This document shows positions 1 to 12,413 of a DNA stretch of 64,000 nucleotides, one piece after another. The stretch spans positions 186,001 through 250,000 of the forward strand of contig CAJQUW010007502.1 of the NCBI GenBank assembly GCA_907163375.1, written 5' to 3'. The notes beneath the pieces are model-generated. The model had not been told where the DNA came from. It worked only from the letters and a program-made list of their open reading frames with translations, and searched no databases. This DNA comes from Prostheceraeus crozeri (taxonomy: Eukaryota > Platyhelminthes > Polycladida > Euryleptidae). The position numbers and the translations under genes were made by a program. Every line of letters begins with the position of its first letter. Position 1 is the first letter of the stretch.

Positions 1-795
1 ATTTTCTTTTGATAGAGTGTATTTTATAGTGACTTTCTTGACTTTCTATGACTATTTTTCTCAATTTTGTTATTGGTTTAACTACCTGGGGATGTCCTAC
101 ATTTTGAAAACCTCAATTTTGCATGTAATCGTTTTTATAATAATTTTTTAGCTGAGGAGAGTATCCTGTGGTCACCATATTTGTTATATACTCGTAGTTA
201 TGTGTTCACACCATTCAAAATTTTTATTCAAGATTTGTTAGTTGTGACATTTTGTAAAGATTTTTTTATCGTTCCATTGTTGAAATTGTTTTTACATTTA
301 TTTGTTAACTAATTGTATGAGAAACATGTTTATGGAGGAACGGGATGGCTGTGAGGGGTATGGTGGAGGCCATCAAAAAAAAATAAATAAAACATTTGTG
401 TACAATGATGTGTGTTATTTTCTTGAGATGGTAACCGATTTAGTCTTGACAACTTGATGAAATACTCTACAATTTATGATCATTGACTTATTAAATCGAA
501 TTTGAGGTGAAATACGTAGGATATTTTACATTATGCGAAATCAAAAACAAGAAAAATTGGCTATTTTATAATATTGTGTACTGAAATTTGATCCTATATT
601 TATCCTATATTTTTTGTTTCTCCGATCCTATATTCCTATATTTTCTGGATTATTTCGAGTTGACACCCTGCAACATGTACATGTATTTAAGTATAGCAAC
701 GCAATGATTCATGATTCAATACACGTATATACATTGTATGATGGATGGCATGATCTCAGAGCTCGTGTAGATTTCACAAAACTTCAAAATTCAGG
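1..795. other. AT-rich non-coding flank
   Basis: No reading frame with recognisable protein features was found. The stretch is AT-rich with many T and A runs and one short A-rich tract near 376-393. Nothing else could be supported. Confidence 0.5.
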
Positions 796-798
796 GAG

Positions 799-868
799 TT
801 CGCATATATCGGCGGTTTGCGTATATCGGCGGTTTTCGTCTGTCCCTTGAGGCGCCGATATATGCGAA
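799..868. repeat. short inverted repeat (TIR-like hairpin)
   Basis: The left arm TTCGCATATATCGGCG (from 799) is matched by its reverse complement at 853-868. A second, partly matching copy of the left motif follows directly (about 818-832). The outer edge on the right reads, on the minus strand, TACAGTAGAATTCGCATA, which resembles ends of pogo/Tigger-like DNA transposons. It could be a collapsed pair of element ends. No transposase lies between the arms. Confidence 0.45.
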
Positions 869-879
869 TTCTACTGTAT

Positions 880-1745
880 TTTTATGAATGTGAAAGGTGA
901 AGTCCTCCGGGCAAAGACTGTAAGTGTATCGTTTTCGATTTTTGGCAGAGGAGTAGGATTTGTTAGGTCAGTTAGGGTTGTTTAATTGGTAATACACTAT
1001 AATCATTTAGAGACTGGAAAGTATTTTCATTTCATACAAGGAAGTTGGCTTAAACAAGGTTAAATAAGGAATAAGTATCGGTGATAATTTTGCATTCTGA
1101 AATAATTGATTCTCATATTTCTACACTAACTTATGTCCTTGAGATGAATATAGTCCCTAACAATTCCGAAAGTTTAAAATTCGGCATTGTTTTGTTGTCA
1201 TAAACAATTTTTGATGAGTGCCGAGAAACAAAATAAAAATTGATTATATAACTGGAACAACACACTTAACACAAGCACGAACAGCCTTCGAGTCGTCAAG
1301 CATGGATCATGGCACATTGATCATTCACTGAAGAGATTTGAGGCTGTAGCTATGAGCACGTTCTGTCACAATTTGAATCTTTGCGATATTTGACGAAATG
1401 AGATGAAGAATTATTGTGTTTTCCAGATCATTGTTACACCAACCGAGTTGTGGACTAATAGAAAAATTCCCACTTAACCAACATGAGGAGAGCACTGCTC
1501 TTTGCGAGAATAACTCCTTTTGTATAATGACCTTCAGCATTTAACCCGGCTGGAGATGCAAAAGTTAGATTATGTTGACCGCGAAAATGATCTGCTATTT
1601 TATTCTATTGGAAAATTTTAGAACAATTATCTTTCGGATCTTTCACTTTTTTTTTTGGAAAATTTGTTTTGTCGCAGTAATCTTTATTCAAAATAGTTTA
1701 TATTTTTCTGATGATTTTTCGTGAACTGAGAACACGTGAGAGTTG
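880..1745. other. non-coding stretch, nothing recognised
   Basis: AT-rich sequence with only short accidental reading frames on both strands. No repeat, RNA gene or splice-bounded exon could be supported. Confidence 0.4.
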
Positions 1746-1749
1746 TGAG

Positions 1750-2410
1750 CGTTAGGTTGAAAACATGTGGCGATCCAAAAATGAAAACATGCGACTACCC
1801 ATAGCTTTGTAGATATTTATCTAATCCAGCCACATATTTAGGACAATGCTACGACCATATCGTTCTTCCCTTCCATGCACTTGAAAATTGAAAAAAATAT
1901 TTCTAGCCCTGGTCCGACCGAAAATTGTAGAACCCGGAAATTATTTCCAACCTGCCATTAGCCAAAACTTCCCCAATATCTATTCCCTGATACTGTACCA
2001 GCCATACGAGCTGCATCTGGACCTAATTCAACTCACTCCACACCTTGGCTCTCCATCCACTGCCTCTAACTGGTCCGAGACAGGTTCACTGGTTCAACAG
2101 GTTCAGACCGTGGATTTGCAAGCAAAATATATAGACTGATCACAAATACACTTTCGAGTGCGATTCCGCTTATTGATTAAATAAATTTGTTCCTATTTAA
2201 CTTGGTTGAATTTAGTTGTGTTCTGCGCTCCTTTTTTGTTTGGAGTAGGAGTGCGAGAGCATTTAGGTATTTGAAACTTCATGAAATTCATGCTCTCAGT
2301 TTCTTAAATGCTTAGTAATGATGAAGGATTGATTCGACAAATAATTGGGAAGCTTTGGCTAGTCGCATGTTTTCCAATTTTGGGTCGTCGCATGTTTTCT
2401 ACATAACCCA
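1750..2410. mobile_element. possible non-autonomous inverted-repeat element (MITE-like)
   Basis: Imperfect inverted repeats of about 45 bp bound a 660-bp segment. The left end (about 1750-1797) contains GAAAACATGCGACTA, and the right end (about 2358-2408) contains TAGTCGCATGTTTTC. Within each end the motif CATGTTTTC occurs twice in the same order. The outer edges also match (GTTTTCAACCTAAC against GTTTTCTACATAAC). Between the ends there is a frame of about 80 codons (1888-2139) that resembles no transposase. I could not define a target-site duplication. Confidence 0.45.
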
Positions 2411-2754
2411 AAGCTAAATTCTGCAAGTAGACGACAACTGCTCTGACGTCGCCTAAATGATTGACTTTTTTGTTAGACCACATTTAACGCATTGAAATGG
2501 AACAACAAGTTGCGGTCAAACGAAAGTTCTGCTACATTTTCTGATGAAGGCAATTAAATCAAGGATCACATGTTGTGGGCGGTGATCACATGGGGGATCA
2601 CAAGGATCACATGGGTGGGCGGTGAAGAGTGAATACAGAGCGCTTATCACGGCTTACGGGAGATGAGAGAGCTCCCATTGTTAAGTCTTGATGCATGAGG
2701 CGAAGTTTGTGTAAAGGCGGATTACATATTTATCACACAGCGATTACATCTTTA

Positions 2755-2930
2755 TGGTATTCGAGGATGAACAGGATCTGTTTACTTGTGGGAATCGAAA
2801 AGGCAAAGATTGATGCACAGGATTTGTTTACATGTGCGGATCGCAAAAAGCATACTGTATTTATTGATGGGATGAATTTAATGACAGGATTAGTTTACAT
2901 GTGGGAAACACAACAATTGAATGATGTCTG
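2755..2930. repeat. three degenerate tandem units
   Basis: Three imperfect copies, roughly 50-65 bp apart, share the core ACAGGATTTGTTTACATGTG (near 2770, 2817 and 2884), each followed by a similar GGGAA or CGGAT segment. They drift strongly from one another, so the array is old. A nearby run at 2562-2620 repeats GGATCACATG three times. No function can be assigned. Confidence 0.45.
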
Positions 2931-3164
2931 ATTTATCTTTGTGACATATCTTTCAAGACATCATTACCTATTCAGTATTTTGTCAGCCACTATGTGTGGG
3001 ACCCCGCTCGTCTGGGTTTGAGTGTTCAGGTTAGGGGTTGAAACACAACTACACGAGCACCTGCTGATGACTGACGGACTGCAGTATTATGTTTTATATC
3101 CCTTAATCGGTAGCTGAAGAAGTGGTCGATGTATTGTGATTCAAATGAAGAAGAGAGAGAGAGA

Positions 3165-4340
3165 GATTTTTATTATCAAATGAATTCAATCATTTGTAGT
3201 TACAGACAGTTACTGATCACATAAAAAATAAAAAGCTACACAACACTGTTTGAATTATAAAGTTGTGTGGCATACACCACAAAGGATTTCCTTCGACGTA
3301 TCAAACGATGACGTGGAATTCGCAGTCTGTTCGACCCGCTCGTGTCTCGCCGACTAATGTCTTCCTGTCTGACAGGGATAAGATGGTGGATTTTCATAAA
3401 TTGAGTGAGGACCATTTTGTTCAAATGCGTGATAATTTGAGGTGTTTTGGTCAGTTCAAGAGCCTCATCGTAGGACAAAGCAGGATGAATGACTTTTAGA
3501 GCACATTTTTCGACTCTCTCGATGACCTGCTGTAGCATCTTCGACGTAAATGGGAACCACGCTGGGGATGCGTACTCAAAAATGCTCCGAATGCACGTGT
3601 GATAGAGGCGAGTTAGTCCTTGACTACTGCCACCATAACGTTTTAGTGTTCGTAGCCAGAATATTCTCTGCATGGCCTTTTTTCTACAGAGTTCGACGTG
3701 ATTCTTGAAAGTTAAATGTTTATCAACAGTTACGCCGAGGAGCTTCACACAGTCCATCTGTCGTATGTAGCTGTCTCCAACGGAAATGTGATCGACTTGG
3801 TACTCCTTTTTGCACTGACGATGAGTTCAACAGTTTTGGTTGCACTCAGGGACATATTGTTTTCTATGCACCATTGTTGGATAGCTTTGATTGAGTTCTG
3901 AGCTTTGTTGTGAAGATCTTGCTTGTTTTTCGAAGAGGAAATGCTCACTGTTACGTCATCCGCATAGATGTCAAAATCGCTGTTGGGATTTAGGTCGGAA
4001 ATATATGTGAGCCACAGCCAAGGCCCCAAGACTGACCCCTGAGGCACTCCACCTGATACTTCCGCTTCTCGCGAGGTCGCGCCTTGAAAGGCGACTACTT
4101 GCTTGCGACTTGCGAGATAGCTTTGTGTCAAGGCGATGAGACCAGGGTCAATGTGGTTGTGCAGCTGCTTAGGCAGAAGGAGCGCAGGTCGCATTCTGTC
4201 AAATGCACGTGTCATGTCCATCATGATGGCTCTTACGAAGGGTGAGCCAGCGTCTAGAGCTTCGGTCCACTTGTCAAAAATCGATATTAACGCATTTGTT
4301 GTACCACCGTTTTCAACATATGCATGTTGGTTCGGCAAAA
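3165..4340 (-). mobile_element. 5'-truncated LINE (Jockey/CR1-like), minus strand
   Basis: A LINE 3' half reads on the minus strand from about 4340 down to a tail of TCTCTCTC and A/T-rich bases near 3160. It carries the palm of the reverse transcriptase, including the GGVPQGSVLGP motif and the YADD catalytic box, followed by the C-terminal region with LLGVTVDKHLTF and a Trp/Tyr-rich 'EYASPAWFPF' segment usual in Jockey/CR1-type elements. The fingers, endonuclease and ORF1 are missing, as expected of 5' truncation during target-primed insertion. It sits in open flank sequence with no gene disrupted. Confidence 0.85.
3236..4338 (-). pseudogene. LINE reverse-transcriptase remnant
   Basis: Two open segments, 4338-3745 and 3757-3236, together cover the RT palm through the element's C-terminus. 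They lie in different frames and overlap by a few bases, so one frameshift near 3750 separates them. The first segment begins with NQHAYVENGGTTNALIS and holds the DMTRAFD motif (first catalytic Asp), the GVPQGS turn and YADD. The second contains the post-YADD LGV motif and the thumb. With the 5' end gone, this copy cannot encode a full polymerase, and it is a dead copy of a retrotransposon rather than a host gene. Confidence 0.8.
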
Positions 4341-4344
4341 TGTG

Positions 4345-5595
4345 GAATTACATGAAGTACTATAGACGGATGAAGAAACTGGCGATAACAAATTCAGGTG
4401 AAGAAATAGTATTTTCCATGCGTAGTCTTAGGTATAGTGTGTATAGTTTCATTGCTTTCGGTGTAGTAGAGTGTCATTGTAGTTCTATTGTTTACCTCCA
4501 TTATCCACTTTCCACTTATGCACTCGTACCATTGCTTTGTGTAGTGTCAGATATACATGTAGTTCACTTGTAATAGGTGTAGTAGCATCGTTGTATTTCC
4601 ATATTTTACCTCCACTTTTCCAATTTTTATTCATCGGTTTCCTGTTGTTTTATAATATCCATTTTTAATTTCCTTAACCTATGGTGACCATTATCCTATT
4701 CTATTTCCCCTATCAGCATCTGTAGTTGGTATAGTATATTAGACGTCTGTTTTGAATCTATGGTATTAGTAGATTAACAGCAAGAATGAGTAGTATTACA
4801 AGCCTCAAGATTTCCATTTTTACCAGATATTAGGCCAAAGCTGATCAATTTTAATTCGTTTTCACGAGAAAGCTACATTAAGTTCTTTTAAGAACTGATT
4901 AATCCAATGGTTGCGGATTGGAGAACGCCATCAGTCGTCATTAGGACTACTTTAACTAATAATTTAAATTAGTAAGCATTATATTCTATTATAAATGGCT
5001 ACTGGGATGACTTGCATCATCGTATGAGAAATGCATACTTGCCCTAGGCATAGGTAGGTCTGCATCGAAATTCATTGCAAAAGTCGGCTGACGGGATAGC
5101 ATTTATGGAGTACATGTACAGTGGATTTCCATCTTACGTTGCATGAATTACATTCAGTTATCTCGTTCGAAATGGAAACCTACAGATTCTGGTTTCAAGA
5201 AGCAATATAGATAGCGGTTTGTCTAAAAGAGATACGAGCACGTTGGTCTATTTCTGATGCAAACTGTATGCTTATTGAGTCATTTGCACGGTTGAATATG
5301 AAGCTGCAATTGGGATCAATAACAAAACTCAAAATATCTTGATATTTACTTACGCATAACAGACTGCGGCACAATGGCATCTTTTTTTTACAAATTCGAC
5401 CACTTCCGTTTTCCTTTCTCTCCTTTGACATTTCTAAAAGCTGAACGCCCTACAGAACATGAGCTAGAGAGTTTTCTAGACAAGTTTGGATTCATGTGCA
5501 TCGAAAAATTCGGTCGTGCAGCTAGTTGAATCGAGAGTATGCAATGTAGCTCTTAGCTGCAGTGTTGAGAAGCAACTGCAATGCATAGTGAAACT
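4345..5595. other. non-coding stretch, nothing recognised
   Basis: AT-rich sequence with short open frames on both strands but no protein motif, repeat structure or RNA gene that I could support. Confidence 0.4.
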
Positions 5596-5599
5596 GTAT

Positions 5600-5839
5600 T
5601 TATGTACAGATATTATTTCTGCTAAACAGCTGCTGAGCAATTATTAATTTCGAGTGTGCTTTCATGCAACAGGGCTCCAGTTGGGTGATCTTGAGCGTTC
5701 GAGACAAGGGAGCGAAACGCGAATCCTCACCCAAGTTCCTGGTGATGACCTCATGCGCGTTTTCGACTCCATTATACGTGTATGTTTGTATGGGTCTTTC
5801 GGAAGGATCAAATTCTTTCCAGCCATCACTTTCTTCCAT
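5600..5839 (-). CDS. hypothetical exon or short protein, unrecognised
   Basis: A 79-codon frame starts with ATG near 5839 and encodes a hydrophilic peptide beginning MEESDGWKEFDPSERP with a middle segment YNGVENAHEVITRNLGED. The composition (charged, Trp-containing, no low-complexity runs) looks more protein-like than most frames in this flank, and the frame is bounded by a good start context. I recognise no family. It may be a 5' exon of a minus-strand gene whose other exons I could not identify, or chance. RNA support would be needed. Confidence 0.2.
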   Translation of the reverse strand: MEESDGWKEFDPSERPIQTYTYNGVENAHEVITRNLGEDSRFAPLSRTLKITQLEPCCMKAHSKLIIAQQLFSRNNICT

Positions 5840-5849
5840 TTCGTTTTAC

Positions 5850-7555
5850 TCTCAATCAAAGCACTACATTTTTCTGATGCAATTATGTCATCTGTAAGTT
5901 CCTAAGCGACCAGGCATGTAGATTTGGTTGTCGTGTAAGTTGGTATCACAGTCACTGCATTGTCCAACACAGTGTGGCAGACCGGCAGAAATTCTCGTAC
6001 AAGTTATTAATTATTATATCATTTTTTCTATTCTAATTGTGCTTGCACAAGATTATGCGATCAATTTCCTAAATCGTTGCTCAGCCCGAAAACCGTTCTT
6101 TTATCTTTGCTTATTCTCACAAAATATAATCGTGTGCTCATAATTCATTGACTACTAAATTTATTTGCTTGGCCGGTCGAGGCACTACGCTTAGGAAACA
6201 GTGTGGTTCGCCTAATTTAATGATATAATTAGTGATTGGAAGCTTGTTACCGGGTGCTTCATAGCTAATCATTTCATGTCAGCCCTTGTCAGACAGTTCA
6301 TCATTGATTGAGTTTTAAAAATCTTGCTATCCACTTATCGGACGAAAGAATAATGCGTGAAGAATTGCTACTGCTTGTCAACAGGTGTAGTGCATAGATG
6401 CAGTCTTGTCTGATCTGATACTCTGATCTCATCAAGCGAGGGGAATGATGACTCATCAAATGGCTGAGTATGGGAATAATCCAAGTTTGAAGCTTATCAG
6501 TGAGCGCATCGGTGAATGAATTGACCAAAAGTTCATACTTTTAAGACCCTGACCACAACTGACCAGTCACAACCTATACGCTCTGCCAATTTAAGGCACT
6601 TATCATAACCTTCCACATAGTATGAAGATTTCTTAAAGTTAGCATCTTCATCATTGAAAAATCGTGTCAGATGTTCTTTCGCAGTAATTTTTTTAGTAAG
6701 ACTTATTGATATTGCATATTTTTGTACATTCAATCAATCTTAAAATCCTTCCATCATGAAAAGTCTAATTTGTAGTTCACACTGTCTGTCAAGTTTCATT
6801 AAAAAGTTCTGTCGTCTTAATGCTGAAATCCTGCATCAAAGAAAACGTTGTATTTTCTTTCGCAAGGCCTACTGACCACACCTAACCGCTGAAGAAGGTA
6901 AAACATATGTCAAGATAATCTATGGAACATAATATTTCCTATGGTATGTCGTTTATTAAAATTGAACTGGAACTTCAACACGAAAGTTACCTATCTTTGA
7001 AAATGGGTTAATTTTTTTGTGCAATTATTTACGAAACGGTTTTTTTCTATGTTAGCATGTAGATTATTATGTTTGACTCTTAATTTTCGAAGTGTTTATA
7101 ACTTACTGCATGGCATGATTTGTTTTATATTTGTTGTACTTAGCCGTGTTTCGTCTAATGCTAGACCTTGCTAATTTGACTTTTATTGTCTCGGAATTTC
7201 GAGTTTCCTAATGGATGGTTTCATGAGAAGTTTTTGCAATAAACGCAATAAACTCTTTACCTGAGTGAGCATCGGATTTCAGTAATGTACTGGTTTCTTA
7301 GGATAATTGAGTGGATAATTATCATGGTTTTATGATATCTCTCTGTCATTGATCTACGTGTGGTGACTTGTCTATCTGTCTGTAGGTGCTAGTATTGTCA
7401 GCACTAAAATCAGCTGTTCAGAAAGAAGCTCTCTAAAGGCAGCCTCGCGCAAATTTTCATGATTATCGATTTTTGATCACGTGTCGATATCGTCATTTTT
7501 GCGCAGGACGTTAAACCCGATTAATAACTAGTGAAACTTCACGTCTGGTACAGCT
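5850..7555. other. non-coding stretch, nothing firm
   Basis: Minus-strand open frames at 6301-6528 and 6533-6733 are short and match no family I know. No repeat ends or RNA genes were found. The stretch ends at the presumed 5' region of the next LINE. Confidence 0.35.
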
Positions 7556-7646
7556 GTTTGCATAAGGATACTAGAAGGTCTGGCCAAGGTTACGTGGTCG
7601 AATCCCTTGTTGAACGTTCTACTCCATTTTGCTGCATTTGTTTTCT

Positions 7647-8194
7647 ATGATGGCTAGTCGAAATGGTCGAGATATCCTGAATATGACAGAACAAAAACTG
7701 TTATCGAGAAAGAACTCTATTAATAGACAAGAATTAGTTGATGCCTTGATTTTGCTTAAGAGGCAAAATCCTATCGATATCGAAGAAGTTACACAAGCTT
7801 TAGAAAGGACTTTGAATCAGCGTCTTGACCCTTTCCTAGAAAGACTGAACCAAATCACTTCCACCATCTCTGAAATAAGATCAAGTCATGAATCCTTAAG
7901 ACTGAATTCGAAAATTTCAAAAGCCTAAATAACAGCAACATGACTAATTTGATGCAAGAAATGGAAATGAGAATGAACAGGCAAAATAACATAATTATCA
8001 CCGGTATTGCAGAACCTGAAGAAGGCAGTATTGAGATAAGAGCGAATCAAGATAAGGAAGCCTGTGAAATACTGATTGAATGTCTTGATTTATCGCCAGA
8101 GGAAATTGCCAGAGTATATCGCATAGGAAAATCTGGTAGAGCAAAGAAAAGTATGATAAAAATGACGCTAAAATCGAAGATAAAGAAAAAATAG
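7647..8194 (+). pseudogene. LINE ORF1 remnant
   Basis: The start (ATG pair at 7647-7652) opens a frame of about 92 codons with a heptad-like segment (QALERTLNQRLDPFLERLNQ), typical of the coiled coil that trimerises LINE ORF1 proteins. A second frame from 7940 continues with NRQNNIIITGIAEPEEGS and RVYRIGKSGRAKK, which fits the RNA-recognition-like domain seen in many L1- and I-type ORF1 proteins. The two parts are in different frames, so at least one frameshift lies near 7915-7940. The role in live copies is RNA binding and chaperone activity. Confidence 0.7.
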
Positions 8195-8214
8195 AAGATA
8201 CATTTTACAGTCCA

Positions 8215-9662
8215 ATTACTGCTCCACCGATTGCCAAGACAGATCATCTGACCATTTTATTGAAACCAAATTACCAGGAACGATCACAGATTAAACGATT
8301 TGTCAAAGTATTTGACTGCAGAGAGTCTTACGTTAATGCATTCCTGAACCAACTGAATACTTTTCCTTGGCATCGAATGTATTGGAGTGATATGCCTTTG
8401 GATGATAAATGCTACATGCTTGAGAATAACATCAAGGAAGCGATGGAAGTTTTACTTTTTCGTATGTTCCTGTATGCGAATCTGATAAACCTTGGATGAC
8501 ACCGAAAATCAAGTCTATGATAAACAAAAAGTTCGCCTCATTTAGATGTGGAAATTTTGAAATTTACAGTCACTATAAACGGAAACTGAAAGATGAAATA
8601 ATAATTGCAAAGAAGAATTGGGTGGAAAGAATAAAAACGACTCCTAAAAGGATATGGAAAGTGGTGAAAGGAATTAATGAACCAGACAAACAAGGTTCCT
8701 CGTGTCTGATGAAGTTAATCAATCAATTTCAAAGTCCTATCGATGCTGCGAATGCCATCAATGACTATTTCTCCACATGTACATCAAATCTCAATCAGGA
8801 TTTCGACAATGCATCTGAAAAAAGTTGGATAGTGAATGTCGACGTTCGGGCAGTTAATGAACTTTTACGTGATTTGAACACCCGTAAATCTCCTGGAAGT
8901 GATGGTATAAGTCCATATGTCCTGACGGTCAGCCGAGATGTCATTGATAGGCCTTTGACACATATAATATCAATGTCCATCAATCAACAGAGAACTTCAA
9001 TACCATGGAAAACGGCAAACATTGCCCCAATTCCCAAGACAAACCATCCCCGTATTAATAACTTCCGTCCAATATCCTTGTTACCAATAATGGCGAAAAT
9101 TCTCGAGAAAGTGGTATTGTCCTCAGTGAAAGAAAGACTTCTGAAATTGTATGGTAACTCACAATATGGTTTCCGTCCTGGAAGTTCAACTCTCATGGCT
9201 CAAATATCAATGCATGAGTACATAACTATCTCACTCGACGATCCTACAGTCAAAGGAATTTTCATTTTGTCTTTTGATGTGAGTCGTGCATTTGATCGAA
9301 TCCCGCATGAAGGTCTCATCCGTCAATTATCGCCCGCCAAACTGCCGAATGGTTTCATCAAATGGTGCAAGGACTATTTTTCAAATAGATTTCAACGCGT
9401 ACGTCTGCCTGATGGCACTCGATGCCATCGAATAATATGTGGTACCGCCTGTCAACGCGAATGCTTACCCAGTTTAGAAGAAAGAAGACAGCAAAAGGCC
9501 TTAAAAGTGTTTCACTCTACGCTAGTGCAAGGACATATGCTCAACAAATTTGCTCCACGCCGATTGACTTATTCAGGGAAATTTGCTGTGCCACTCTCCC
9601 GAACTAAACGTCGGTCTCTTTCGTTCTTCCCCTTTTGTATAAGGTTGTTTAATGCAACGTAA
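8215..9662 (+). pseudogene. LINE ORF2 remnant (RT with deletions)
   Basis: The frame from 8496 to 9662 encodes the linker and N-terminal RT: WMTPKIKSMINKKFASFR, the SPGSDGISPYVL motif, PIPKTNHPRINNFRPISLLP, YGFRPGSSTLMAQI and the DVSRAFDRIPHEG block with the first catalytic Asp. It then jumps to the C-terminal signature ending in PLSRTKRRSLSFFPFCIRLF. The GVPQGS and YADD motifs are therefore missing through an internal deletion. Upstream, 8215-8499 holds the end of the endonuclease region. It cannot encode an active enzyme. Confidence 0.85.
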
Positions 9663-9769
9663 TTACTTTGTCACCACTTTGATTTCCTTAATGTATAGAA
9701 CACTATGAATGTTTCTTGCACTGCATGATTATCATTCAAAATATAAACGATTTATTATTATTATGTTTT

Positions 9770-12410
9770 CGACTTGTTTACGTTTTGCAGTCTACAGTTT
9801 ACCTATTCTGATGATTTAGTCCAGTGCAATTTATCAACTGTTCAAGCTTGGAGATGTTGAAGACTTAGACCATTAGACCCTTAGACCACACTTCAAAAGT
9901 TCAGTTCGCGTGGTTTTGTCTAGTTTCACCATTCGACGATCTAGGCAAATTTCCTGCAGGTAGTAAATGGGAGCAAACGTGAGATAAATCAAAATAAAAT
10001 TGAAGATAGCTATATAATAACAGCATCAACGCTTCAATAGTTTTTATTTGCTTGAGAGGAAGCAAGAAATGAGCTTCCCAGAGAAATTTAGCTGCCCAGT
10101 GAAGTTTTGAGCCGCATATGGCACATCTGCGTCAAGAGCTGATTGATTTAATTTAGGAGAGCACACCGTGGGACCTCTGGGCTTCCCCCGTCAGGTGTGC
10201 GGAGCTCATCCACCGCTGAGAGCGGGCGATTGGTTCGCCGGACACCTGGCGGCCCCCTGGACCGCCTCCTAATAGCGCGACCAGGTCGATTTAATGGCTT
10301 ATCGGAACGAATGCGTGGAAAATTTCCCTCGTGTCGTTGTTGTATGCCGTCCTGATCTATTAAACTGATGTGGGCCTCCAAGGCATTTCATTTGTTTCAT
10401 CCGGATTGCAAACCACTTTACTGAAACTTCCTATATGACTCTTATTCCAGAGGTAGACTTAAGCTTAGATTTCAAGAACAATTTTCTTAAGTGAAGCAGT
10501 CATATTGGAGTATGAAGGACCAGTAATGGTCGCACGGGCCAACTTCGGCTCTTAGTCTGATAAACTAGGACTTTGAGGATGACTACAAGCTGACACCCCG
10601 GTAGATAAAATCATTCCGCGTATTTTTTTCATTGTTTTTCAAGCTGATCGAGCAGTAATCGAAATCACGAAGATATTCCTCGATCGGAAGACAAGGATCG
10701 CGTAGCAGTGCCCCAAACTGGTCGCAAGCATCATAAACATCGCAATCATGTAGATACCGGTTTCTCTTACAAGTTATTTAACTCTTACTCAAGTGCCTCT
10801 TCTCTAGCTTAGCAATATAAAGAGAGAAGAATTTCAGGGCCCGCTTGCTTTCGGTAAATCAGTAAATATTTGACATACTTCGACTTCTTTCTTCCATTCT
10901 CCTAGGAGGATTCTTCCTCATGACCAGTTGGCTTTCATTCATGAATGTATTTGGAGATAAATGGTATATTATTTACTGTAGAACGAGCATTGGAAACGAA
11001 GATCAGAATTTGGCTTTTGTTCTCAACTTAGCTGATAATCTTCATATATATTCCCGATAGTCCAACATTCTGTTATCTCAGACGTCGTAATTTTGGTGTC
11101 AGAATGATTATCAGCATGGTAATGTGATCAAAAAGGCATACGATCGCATCATAGTCTTGACATTTCGTTCCGCAAGAGTGAAGCATTTAACGGTAAAGAG
11201 CTGTGGGTTATGCGATTTTTTCATGATGCCACCTGACAGTAAGTTTTATTAAATTTTGCTTTATCTCAGGGAATGCTGGATCAATCTTTGTGAAGCACAC
11301 GGCAAATTGCTCTCCATTGAATGTAGAATTAAGTTTATGTGATGACAGGCACATTATCACTTTTTAGTTCTGTAAGCATCTCCTCAGCACGTTTGCATTG
11401 ACATTATTCAATAATACAACGAATTGAAATGATGCTAGATCGTGGTTAGCTGATGTAACACCCAATTTTGAAAGCGGTTTTGTCTGTGGGAAACAGCGCA
11501 ATCCATCAACGCGCCCACGTTCAATCTCAGACAAAATCGCAAAGCAAGCACCGATTAAGGATGCCATACAGTGCAACATATCCATTTCGGAAATCCTTGA
11601 AAGTTTAATCACAAACTAAGATGAAATAATTACTGAAATTTCGTAAAAGAGTTTCAGCAGCTATTATACGGCCACTATTGGAATCAAATAACTAGAACGA
11701 AAAAATCGTCACAGCAAATATTTGCAATGTTTGCAGTTGAGCTCAACGATAAATTGACGTGAAGATTTTATGGCCATCGTTATCGGCCTACTGTGAACGC
11801 ATGAATGTGTTTTGTGATTCCGTGAAATAGTGTCACTAAGATATCATTTTTGAGTCACAGGGTTTGAAGTGATAGGGCATCTGATTTCATGCTAAATTCT
11901 GAAAACTGAGCATGCCGCTTAACTGACTCGGAAAAGTATCTTGCTATGGTGGGCTGTTTGGGGTCACTCGAATGCATGTGGTACAAGGAATGTGAATATT
12001 TTAATTATACTGTATAGTAATTAAAATTGTCATAATGGCATGGAATCTGTATTTGTATATTTCGTCTCTGGTTGACATTCCCCTCTCCCTCCCCTCGTCA
12101 CGCGGCTCGGTATAAACAGGTATTTGAACGGTGTGAATGGACTTCAAGTCAATCACTAAACATTCTTGTGGAAGACAGGGTAAGTAAGTGTGCATGTATC
12201 CTATGACTTGAAACTTGCAAGTTTTGCATGCTGCATGTGAACCATCTAACTCAGAGATAGACAAGCTTTTCTAGTAGCAGGCTACAGCATGTATCCATGA
12301 TCGAGCTTTGTGGGCCGCTAGCTCTACAGCATGATAGAAATCATTATCGTTGAAATAGGACAATATTCAGAGGTGTAGAGTTACCTCTGTAACGTTTTAG
12401 CAAAGCCTAA
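9770..12410. other. non-coding stretch with a GC-rich patch
   Basis: Mostly AT-rich and without recognised coding. A distinct GC-rich island lies at about 10145-10380; its minus strand has a 77-codon Arg/Pro-rich frame resembling no family I know. A minus-strand frame at 11364-11612 has protein-like composition but no recognisable motif or splice-bounded context. Confidence 0.35.
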
Positions 12411-12413
12411 AAA

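Larger units (their letters stand above)
7560..9765 (+). mobile_element. internally deleted LINE with ORF1, plus strand
   Basis: This copy keeps both ends of a two-ORF LINE but has lost interior parts. It starts around 7560 or somewhat earlier with a 5' leader, then an ORF1-like segment (7647-8190), then the last part of the endonuclease region and the reverse transcriptase (8215-9660), and ends in a short 3' UTR with a TTATTATTATTA tail at about 9750-9764. Most of the apurinic endonuclease domain is absent at about 8195-8215, and the RT palm after the first catalytic motif is joined directly to the element's C-terminal end near 9440. Confidence 0.85.

Noticed and set aside
6301-6733. Two adjacent minus-strand frames
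   Set aside because: Short, in different frames, separated by stops, with no motif I could name.
7555-7610. tRNA-like GGTCGAATCCC motif
   Set aside because: No acceptor or anticodon stem fits around it; it lies in the LINE leader.
11364-11612. 82-codon minus-strand frame with protein-like composition
   Set aside because: No recognisable family, splice context or neighbour exon; could be chance.
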